Shown piece after piece: positions 54,477-61,640 of a stretch of DNA of 64,000 bases. The stretch's first letter is position 1. Each line of letters opens with the position of its first letter. The notes below the pieces were generated by a model. It worked only from the letters and a program-made list of their open reading frames with translations. It was not told the origin of the DNA and ran no database searches. This DNA is from G963668605 sp963793625. Its GTDB lineage: Bacteria > Acidobacteriota > Terriglobia > Bryobacterales > Bryobacteraceae. Position numbers and translations under genes: made by a program. The DNA is taken from assembly GCA_963793625.1 (NCBI GenBank), contig CAWCAT010000050.1, positions 62,001-126,000 of the forward strand, in the 5' to 3' direction.

Positions 54477-56774
54477 TTATTTCTTGACGACCGGTTCGTC
54501 GCTCCACTGCCTTTTCAGGATCGGCTGTCCAACTCGCACGAAGTGATTGTTGCGGACCAGCGTATCCTCGTAACCCGCATCCAGTTCGATCCCAATCGGC
54601 GAGTCAATGACGCTATTATCCTCGATGATCGTATCGCGCCGCAGTGCGGGACCTTGCGCCGCAACCTTGCGGGCGACTGCTCGTTGGTTCGGGCTGTAAT
54701 AGAGCAATCCGAGCCTCGAGTTGTCACTAAGTTTGTTTCCACGGATCAGGTTTCCAAGCATCAGTACCCCGGCATTCGAGCCGGTGGCCGCGTCCCTGGA
54801 ATACAGACCGAGCGTGGCCGAGTTGGCTGCCTCCGGGCCCTGCTGATATATGAACCCTTCGCTGATTTCGTTATTCAGCCATTGGGTGAAGTAGCAAGGC
54901 AGAAACACGTGAGCCAGCCGGGAAGTCGCGGCGCCGTGGTATTCCGCAGCCGTTCCCCAAAGTCCCCCGGAACGCTTCGTGCTGTTGCCGTCGATGATGA
55001 AGTTGTAGCCTCCGGCCCAAAGTTGGACGCCCGCGCTGGCATCCTGCGAGTAGTTATTATAGACCACCACATCCCGGCGGTATGGGCGAATTGCGACCGC
55101 GCTGGTTGCGTCGGGGACTACGTCCCATGGGACATCAATCGTGAAACCCGAAGCTTGGTTGGAGACTATGCGGCGGTGCTGTCCCAGGCCCTTTCCGCGG
55201 ATCACAAGAGCAGCCAGCCCGATGAACTTGTTTTCCATCCAACTTGTACCTTCCACGCCGACTGAACTCGCATCCGCGCGAGCGACACGGCCGATCCAGG
55301 GATAGTCACCAGTGGTGTCGAACGTGAGCGCCTCGCGCTCGCCACCGAAGCCGTTCAGGTATCGGTTGTGCGCGATGTACAGCCGTGAGACATCGGTCCC
55401 GGACCCGTTGCCGTAATTTGCAAACCCGCCATAGCTGGCTTCCAGATCCTGCCCTTGAATGGTATTGCCCTCGAACACGGTCTCCCGTGCTCCCCACATC
55501 CCGTACCAGCCGTTGCGGCCCGTGTGCAACTCATTCCGCAGGATGCGCGAGTGCTTCGTGCCGTGGACGATCAGCGGCATGCCGGGGCTGACGATTTCGC
55601 AATCGGAAACCTCGATCCGCGCGCCCGCAAGCGCCACCGTGCTGGGGCCAGCCTGCTCTGCACGCCTTGGGTCCTTCGCGACGTCTCCCACGCGGTGTGC
55701 ATAGCGGAGATGGTGGATACGAAGCCGCTTCAGGAAGACGTCGTCGGCGCGACCCGTACCCGGATGGCCCCAGGGCTTGTACTCGGTGTACATCGACGGC
55801 ACGTCCGGTGCGGTAATCATGCGAAGCGGCGTTTGGGCCACCATCGAGAGATCCTCAACTCCGAACTCGCCGCTGCCGGCCAGCACCGTATTGAACTCGG
55901 GTGTTTTGTGTGGCACAAACAGCCAGACCGTTTCACGCTTTTCGCCGCGAAGGATGGTGCGGGGTGGCATCGTAAGCTGGCCGGTGATGCGGTACACGCC
56001 ACGCGGTAGAAACGCGACACCGCCGCCGTTCTCGCGGCACCTCTCGAGCACAGCCTGAATCGCTGCCGTGTCGTCCTGGAGCGAGTCGCCCACAGCCCCG
56101 AATTCCCGCACGTTATAGACTTTGGATGGCCACGGCTCTGGCTTACTGATTTCGATCGACACCGGCGCACTCCAGCCGAACTCGCCTCCGAATCCGTTGT
56201 GGACAAAAATCGAAGCCGTTCCCGTAGCAGCCTCTTTTGGTATCCGAACGCTTAGTGAGTACTTGTTCACCTTGGATGCACTGGTCTGGTGAAACTTGCC
56301 CAGTCGGTCCCGAAGAACGACTTTCCCGGACCACGGCCCGGTCTCGGCATTGAGTCTCAGGTTCTTGCCGAACACTCCGGCCTCACTACCGGGTGCTGCC
56401 GCCGCACCGTTGCTCCCCATCACCCACCAGGTCTCGGCGCGGTTCGCGATCACGGTCTTCCGGGAGCCCGAGGCTGTTTCGACTCGGATTGCGAAAGTGC
56501 CGGCCTGCCAGTCTTTGGGGATCTCAACCTTGATGCATTCCGGGTTCGCCTGCGAGACCAGCGGACGCCAGTTGGACGCCCGGACCGCAGCGGCACTGGC
56601 TGCGGGTTGCGACGGAACGGAGTCCGTGAGGCGTATTCCACTGACTCGCGCCCCGGCGAGTTCATCACCCCAGAGCAATAGTGTCTGGTTTGGGGCGACC
56701 GGGTCTGCGATCCAAAACACCGATGCTGCACTGGCTGTCCAGGCAAGAAATAGGAATCCAAATATCTGGCGCAT
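54477..56774 (-). CDS. Pectate-lyase-3-like right-handed beta-helix protein
   Basis: A 765-residue exported protein (signal residues 1-17). The N-terminal 200 residues form beta-sandwich modules; then comes the typical family start VYNVREFGAVGDSLQDDTAA, GGGVAFLPRGVYRITGQL and PPRTILRGEKRETV, the hallmark of pectate-lyase-3/GH28-like helices. Further coils (VSDCEIVSPGMPLIVHGTKH, LHTGRNGWYGM, VRNNHFVRVG) run to the C-terminus. A function in pectin or other galacturonan breakdown, or in binding such a polymer, is likely. It lies between the GH95 remnant and the heparinase-like gene on the same strand. Confidence 0.85.
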   Translation of the reverse strand: MRQIFGFLFLAWTASAASVFWIADPVAPNQTLLLWGDELAGARVSGIRLTDSVPSQPAASAAAVRASNWRPLVSQANPECIKVEIPKDWQAGTFAIRVETASGSRKTVIANRAETWWVMGSNGAAAAPGSEAGVFGKNLRLNAETGPWSGKVVLRDRLGKFHQTSASKVNKYSLSVRIPKEAATGTASIFVHNGFGGEFGWSAPVSIEISKPEPWPSKVYNVREFGAVGDSLQDDTAAIQAVLERCRENGGGVAFLPRGVYRITGQLTMPPRTILRGEKRETVWLFVPHKTPEFNTVLAGSGEFGVEDLSMVAQTPLRMITAPDVPSMYTEYKPWGHPGTGRADDVFLKRLRIHHLRYAHRVGDVAKDPRRAEQAGPSTVALAGARIEVSDCEIVSPGMPLIVHGTKHSRILRNELHTGRNGWYGMWGARETVFEGNTIQGQDLEASYGGFANYGNGSGTDVSRLYIAHNRYLNGFGGEREALTFDTTGDYPWIGRVARADASSVGVEGTSWMENKFIGLAALVIRGKGLGQHRRIVSNQASGFTIDVPWDVVPDATSAVAIRPYRRDVVVYNNYSQDASAGVQLWAGGYNFIIDGNSTKRSGGLWGTAAEYHGAATSRLAHVFLPCYFTQWLNNEISEGFIYQQGPEAANSATLGLYSRDAATGSNAGVLMLGNLIRGNKLSDNSRLGLLYYSPNQRAVARKVAAQGPALRRDTIIEDNSVIDSPIGIELDAGYEDTLVRNNHFVRVGQPILKRQWSDEPVVKK

Positions 56775-56822
56775 GATATATGGATTGTATGCCGGAAAGA
56801 AGCTGTGGTCAGATCTCGCGCC

Positions 56823-57798
56823 TCAGATATTCAATTCATACGATCGGCCCGCCTCGATCCTGATCACAGCGGCACCATCCTTCTCCCGTCGAACGCGCCA
56901 GTGTTTCGCGATTGCGCGCGGCAGGGTCCGCTCCCTGCCGGCTCGGACTCTTATCCACACCGTTGAAACTGGTCGCGACCGCAATCAGGAGCACTGCTTC
57001 CACCGCACTGCGCGTCGTCTTCACGCGCACTTCAAAGCGCATGCCGCGGCCATCCACCTCATCGCCGTACAGCACCTGCTTCTGGAACTTACGCGAGCCG
57101 TCCTTGTTCCAGATTTCGGGATACTTCCACTGGTCGCCCTTCTTCTCAACCCAATCGAGCGTCCGCCGTAGCGCGATGCCCGGCAGTTGCCCGGTGAACG
57201 TCACGTCGTCCGGTCCGTTGGAGACGGTATTCACAGTGGGATGCGGCGACTCCATTCTGATCTTGAAATTGAGAGCGTCCGGCTTGCTCGTGCGAAAGCG
57301 CGCCACCACGAGATTGTCCGGCTGCGATGCGAAATACTCCCGTTCGAAGCACACGTCTTCGCGCGTGTAACGGACCCGGCACATCGCCTCAGTCAAATCC
57401 AGTTCGCGCACGTAATCCGAACTTGCCTCGCTGCCCTCGAACTGGATCCGCGATTCACCGAGCGGCTGATAGCACGGCCAACTCCGGCCCAGCCATTGCC
57501 TGGTGATGTAGGCGTCGGCTTCGGCATAGTCGCCCGCTCGAATCATCGCAACGACTTTGTCGAAGTCCTTCGTGATGTCGATCGGCATATCCTCGTTGAG
57601 AACGATCCGCTCCTCAGCGACACCGCCGAAAACCATTGCGCCGACGCGCCCGTTGCCCCACGGCAGAGCCTGCAGCCAACCCTTCGCGGGTTGCCGATAC
57701 CAGAGCCGCAGATCGCTCCCGCTGTCGGCCTTTGGAATTGTACATCGGGCGTGACTGGTTTGCTGCAAACAAAGGGTGAGTTGGGTTCGTTTCCTCAT
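56823..57798 (-). pseudogene. GH95-like alpha-L-fucosidase, internal deletion
   Basis: The N-terminal GH95 domain is clear: LRLWYRQPAKGWLQALPWGN, RVGAMVFGGVAEERIVLNED, and further FKIRMESPHPTVNTV and DKSPSRQGADPAARN. After this (about 57000 to 56880) the rest of the enzyme, roughly 400-500 residues with the catalytic (alpha/alpha)6 barrel, is missing. The frame continues only as a short tail, but the neighbouring frame reads EKDGAAVIRIEAGRSYELNI and stops at 56823, matching the extreme C-terminus of this type of enzyme. This indicates a single large deletion with a frame change at about 56880. The start of the protein is an ATG at 57798. Confidence 0.75.
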
Positions 57799-57987
57799 AT
57801 TCGTATGTCATCCGTTCATGCTCGGTGCCAAGCATTGTAAATGAACGCAGTTCTGACGCATCCGCTGGAGAGTGTAGCAGTCGCATCGCGGGCTTTCGGG
57901 CAGCGTGGGTTGTAAGCCGTGGGAAAGAGGCCAAAAATAACGTGGATTTGGTTGTGAATGAGCTTCCAAGGGTGAAGCAGCGCGGCC

Positions 57988-58664
57988 TCAATCGAACAAG
58001 CGTTCCCGAGGTCCCCGTGCGGCAAGTACAGCGGCTTGCCTTATCCACTGATTGTCCGACTTGCCCAGATGCTTGATCAATTCACGTATGCGCTCACTGC
58101 CGAGCAGTTGCTGAAAGACGGACGCATACTTGCCCTTGTGTGGTCCAGAGCCAAAATCTCGATCAGAGCCATCAATGTGCCGTCCGCGAAATACTCCTTC
58201 GCAACATTGCGGCCGTTGACATAGCGCACAGTGTCGAGGACGAGCAAGTGGCTCCCGAGGTCGGCGTCGTACTGGATCCGGGCGTCGCGGAGGGAAAGTC
58301 GCCAGCCTGTCTGGAACGACCAACTACCAACCTTAGTCGCTGCGCCGTCGAGAATTTTAACGCAGGCTGAAGAGCCTCCCGGCACGATTACGAGGGGTTC
58401 GCCAAGCAGAATGATGTACCGCGTCCGACGATCATGGTTCGTTTTCCACACATGCCAAGGTATGGGTTTAGCATCGAATCCGCTCGGGATCCTGCCGAGA
58501 ATCTTGGCATGATAACGCTGCTCGTCGATCGACGGTGCTTGTTTCCAGAGATCTTTGCCCACCAACGCATCCAGCCTCATTGCCTGTGCCTGAAGCGCGG
58601 TGTTACTGGCAAGCAAAGTCGCGATCACAGTGATCTGTGCCGCCGACTTTCGGAAACTACTCAT
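57988..58664 (-). pseudogene. Hypothetical exported protein, frameshifted
   Basis: The N-terminal frame (start 58664) encodes a signal peptide (VIATLLASNTALQA) and about 170 residues with YHAKILGRIPSGFDAKPIPW, GWRLSLRDARIQYDAD and AKEYFADGTLMALIE. At about 58153-58164 the frame is lost; the next frame reads DFGSGPHKGKYASVFQQLLG and ends at 57988 with a helical, protein-like segment (ERIRELIKHLGKSDNQWIRQ). One missing G (GAGGAT to GAGAT) would explain it. No family is recognised. Confidence 0.65.
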
Positions 58665-58736
58665 ATCGCCATGGTATCTTCTCGTATCGTCGCAGGTCTG
58701 TAGCTGTAAGGCGATGCCTGGCTACGCTGCGCTGAC

Positions 58737-59462
58737 TCACCAGGCGCGTGCTTTCTCTCTCCAATTCGGAACGTTCACGCCGATCACGAGGAGCCACAGG
58801 CACAGCGCTAGTTCCGCAACGAAGCAGGGAACCAGTATGTAGGGGAACAGATGGCCTGCGAGCTCGGGTGAGATGAAGTACGCGAAGCTGTTGGTAAGGT
58901 AGCACAAACCCGCAATGGCAAGCAGCACGCCCAGTATTCGGGGAAGGAAGGTCAACCTGAAAATCAAGTATCCGGTCACGAGACAATAGACTCCAAAAAC
59001 TGCCAGGCTGATGTTGTAGCCGACCGCCTGCAACCTGAGAGACATGTACGCGAAAGCCTGCAACTGTTCCGCATTAAATACGGTCAAGTAGCGGCTGCGT
59101 CCCAAGAGGATCAAAGGCGCGAAATGATTGAGTAGATTGACGCTCTCAATGGCTGTCGCCACAAGCATGAAGAACACCATAAGGAAGGACAGGCTCCTGT
59201 TCACCAGCTTGAAGAAGTCATGGAAAATGAGCACCAACGGCAGATTGCAGACGCACACGACGATCCCGGCCACGAAGCCCAGCCGATAGAGCAACTCGTG
59301 CGCCAGGATGTTGCCCGCCGTAGCCGCCGCGTCGCCGGACACGACCAGCCGTTCGCGAACGAAGACCTCAGCGAATATGCCTCCAGTTATGATGATCAGA
59401 TACAAGAGGCCGGCGATTCTTGCGTAAGTCTGTGGCGATGTTTCAACGGTACGATCTGGCAT
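58737..59462 (-). CDS. DUF4386 family membrane protein
   Basis: A 241-residue integral membrane protein with about six or seven helices (for example YARIAGLLYLIIITGGIFAE, FVAGIVVCVCNLPLVLI, LVPCFVAELALCLWLLVIG). The ARIAGLLYLIIIxGG start and the internal layout match DUF4386, a family of unknown function. GAGGAG lies 6 bases before the ATG at 59462, inside the end of the preceding degenerate gene. Confidence 0.88.
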   Translation of the reverse strand: MPDRTVETSPQTYARIAGLLYLIIITGGIFAEVFVRERLVVSGDAAATAGNILAHELLYRLGFVAGIVVCVCNLPLVLIFHDFFKLVNRSLSFLMVFFMLVATAIESVNLLNHFAPLILLGRSRYLTVFNAEQLQAFAYMSLRLQAVGYNISLAVFGVYCLVTGYLIFRLTFLPRILGVLLAIAGLCYLTNSFAYFISPELAGHLFPYILVPCFVAELALCLWLLVIGVNVPNWREKARAW

Positions 59463-59485
59463 TTTGGCTCCTCTGCAAAGTCACG

Positions 59486-59921
59486 TCAGCCGCTAGTTAG
59501 CTCAGAGCTCTTGTACCAGACTGGGAGCCACTTCCCATCCCGCTTGGTCAAGAGCAGTGTGCCACCCCAGAGGGCCGGATGAGTTTCCGCGCTCCAGCCG
59601 CTCACCGCAGCATCTTCACTGATATGTGAGGAAGTGCCCATAGATGACACCCTCCGGGTGAAACGTACCGTCAATAATCTCAGCGAAGGCCGGGCCTAAA
59701 GATGATCGTGTTGAGCAGGTCAGGCCTACCCCTTTGACGAGCCTTAGGCCGCCTGCGCAGAATTCCGAGAGCAGCGCCTCTGCATCGCCCTGCTGAAGAC
59801 TGATGACCTGCGATTTAACGCGAGGCGTGATCCAGCGCCACTCACGGCCATTCGCTGCAGCAGCCGTCACCATGAGGATGACCGATGCAAAAACCGACCT
59901 GAGTGGCAGGATGTTCGCCAT
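59486..59921 (-). pseudogene. Small exported hypothetical protein, frameshifted and shortened
   Basis: The N-terminal frame (start ATG 59921) encodes a signal peptide (LRSVFASVILMVTAAAA) and a domain up to IIDGTFHPEGVIYGHFL. Between 59611 and 59640 the frame changes, and the next reads SEDAAVSGWSAETHPALWGG, TLLLTKRDGKWLPVWYKS, then stops at 59486. This matches the general pattern of small acidobacterial exported proteins with a final 'WGGTLLL...WYK' repeat. It appears shortened, since similar proteins continue past this point. No function known. Confidence 0.6.
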
Positions 59922-59926
59922 GTGCC

Positions 59927-60418
59927 TTACCGGAACGCCAGTCCGAACCGGAACGCCAGGGCCCATTGTCCACGCTGGGCGCGGTAGTCACGTATTTCGC
60001 CGCGAAAGCCGACGTGTTGTGTGAACCAGTAGTTGATGCCTCCGCCATAATTAAACAGGTTAGCGTGGCCTCCGCGGAACGCGAGGGCGTACCCTGCTGT
60101 GGCGAACGGAACCAGTTTGGCAGGCTCTTCCCGGTTCACGAAATGGTAGCAACCGTTCAGCGAGGCGAGCCCGATCCCGCTTGAGAATTCAGTGCGGGGG
60201 AACTGGTAGCCGAGATCCGCGTTAATCCCGAGACCTTTGTACAGCAGTCCTTCACCGCCTCCGCCGACGGTCAGCAATTCGGCGATAGACGCGCCTCGCG
60301 GGCGATCCACCGAGAAGAAAACGAAGCCGTCGCCGGAATACCGGTTATCCGCGGCACGGACTACGCCTGGTGCCGCTACGGCAAACAAGAAAAGAAGATT
60401 AAGAAATCGGTTTAGCAC
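59927..60418 (-). CDS. Small outer-membrane beta-barrel-like protein
   Basis: About 163 residues. GTG at 60418 with AAGGAAG 6 bases upstream is preferred over the longer frame to 60478. After a signal peptide (FLNLLFLFAVAAPGVVRA), the sequence shows alternating strands (LGINADLGYQF, GIGLASLNGCYHFV, GGINYWFTQHVGFRGEIRDY) ending ALAFRFGLAFR, typical of small barrels of the OmpA/OmpW kind. No function is assigned. A TATAAT is present at about 60432-60437, suggesting its own promoter, overlapping the divergent SGNH gene. Confidence 0.75.
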   Translation of the reverse strand: MLNRFLNLLFLFAVAAPGVVRAADNRYSGDGFVFFSVDRPRGASIAELLTVGGGGEGLLYKGLGINADLGYQFPRTEFSSGIGLASLNGCYHFVNREEPAKLVPFATAGYALAFRGGHANLFNYGGGINYWFTQHVGFRGEIRDYRAQRGQWALAFRFGLAFR

Positions 60419-60472
60419 GGAATTCTTCCTTCTACCGCTGATTATAGACCCAGGTTTGTACGACAATAAACC

Positions 60473-61153
60473 GTGCAAACAAGAATTTCCGCCTCAACTT
60501 TTCTCATGCTTGTCCTTCTCGCGCCGGGCGCACGCGCTGCAGATCCACCGATCCATCGAGAGGGCACCGAATGGTGTGATGCCTGGATGCCCAACCTCAA
60601 GAAACAGGACCTTCCGCGCATCATGCTGATCGGCGACTCGATTACGCGGGCATACTTTACCGGCGTTGAAGAGCATCTAAAAGGCAAGGCCTACATCGCG
60701 CGAATCGCGACATCGAAGGCGGTTGGGGACTCGGCGTTGCTTGCGGAGATCGCCACGTTTCTGACTCAGATGCGCTTCGAAGTGGTCCACTTCAATATCG
60801 GAATGCACGGGTGGGCATATACCGAAGACGAGTACAAGCAATACTTTCCGGCACTGGTTGAAACGATCAAGAAGAGCGCGCCCGGCGCAAAGCTTATTTG
60901 GGCCAGCACCACGCCGGTTCGCAAGGATCGGGACACGGGACCGAGCAATGATCGCATTCAGACGCGCAACTCCATCGCGCGCCAGTACGCCGCAGCCAAG
61001 GGCATTCCCATTGATGACTTGCACGGACTAATGACGCCGCATGCGGATTTGCATTCCGATGATATCCACTTCAACAAAGAGGGTAATGCAATGCTCGCTG
61101 TCCAAGTCGCGCGCGAGATCGAGAAGCTGCTGCCCGCGCCCCGCGCCAATTAA
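60473..61153 (+). CDS. SGNH/GDSL-family hydrolase, exported
   Basis: A 226-residue esterase-like protein. Signal peptide (STFLMLVLLAPGARAA), then the Ser motif RIMLIGDSITRAYF, VVHFNIGMHGW (block III Asn region) and the C-terminal DDIHFNKEGNAMLA with the catalytic Asp and His. Family members deacetylate or de-esterify polysaccharides or lipids. The start is GTG at 60473; no Shine-Dalgarno is obvious. It is divergent from the small barrel gene and followed by the phosphoesterase gene after 13 bases. Confidence 0.88.
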   Translation: MQTRISASTFLMLVLLAPGARAADPPIHREGTEWCDAWMPNLKKQDLPRIMLIGDSITRAYFTGVEEHLKGKAYIARIATSKAVGDSALLAEIATFLTQMRFEVVHFNIGMHGWAYTEDEYKQYFPALVETIKKSAPGAKLIWASTTPVRKDRDTGPSNDRIQTRNSIARQYAAAKGIPIDDLHGLMTPHADLHSDDIHFNKEGNAMLAVQVAREIEKLLPAPRAN

Positions 61154-61166
61154 GGATGAAGTTAGA

Positions 61167-61631
61167 ATGCCAACAAGCGTGGGCGTGATCTCTGACACGC
61201 ACGGGTTAGTGCGGCACGAGGCGCTTGCCGCGTTGGCCGGAGTGAGTTACATCATTCACGCTGGTGATGTGGGGGCGCCTGAAGTTCTGGAAGCCTTCGG
61301 CAGAATTGCACCTATGTTCGCGGTGCGCGGTAATGTCGATACGCAATCCTGGGCGCAAGCCCTTCCGGTGCGCCGGGATGTGATTGTCGAAGAAGCCAGG
61401 CTGCATGTGCTGCACCGCATTGCTGACCTTTTCCATCCGCTGGATAAGTCGCTAGCCGCCGTGATTACCGGGCACTCGCACAAGGCGCACCAGGAGTTTC
61501 GTGATGGTGTACTCTACCTCAACCCCGGCAGCATTGGTCCAAGGCGTTTTCGTCTCCCGGTGACTTTGGCTTTGCTCACGGTTAACGGCGATTCCGTCGA
61601 TGCCGAGATTGTTACTCTTTCTGCGACATAA
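61167..61631 (+). CDS. YfcE-family metallophosphoesterase
   Basis: A 154-residue calcineurin-like phosphodiesterase. Seen: VGVISDTHGLVRHEALAAL (DxH metal ligands), IIHAGDVGAPEVLEAF, AVRGNVDTQSWA (GNxD), and the TGHSHKAHQEFRDGVLYLN metal motif. The longer frame starting at 61041 overlaps the SGNH gene and is not needed; ATG at 61167 is 13 bases after that gene's stop. Function: small phosphodiester hydrolysis. Confidence 0.92.
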   Translation: MPTSVGVISDTHGLVRHEALAALAGVSYIIHAGDVGAPEVLEAFGRIAPMFAVRGNVDTQSWAQALPVRRDVIVEEARLHVLHRIADLFHPLDKSLAAVITGHSHKAHQEFRDGVLYLNPGSIGPRRFRLPVTLALLTVNGDSVDAEIVTLSAT

Positions 61632-61640
61632 TGGGTGCGC

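Noticed and set aside
57816..58025. Possible transposase-like fragment on the minus strand between the GH95 remnant and the hypothetical gene
   Set aside because: A protein-like stretch was considered, but it carries no DDE or other signature and overlaps the better-supported hypothetical frame.
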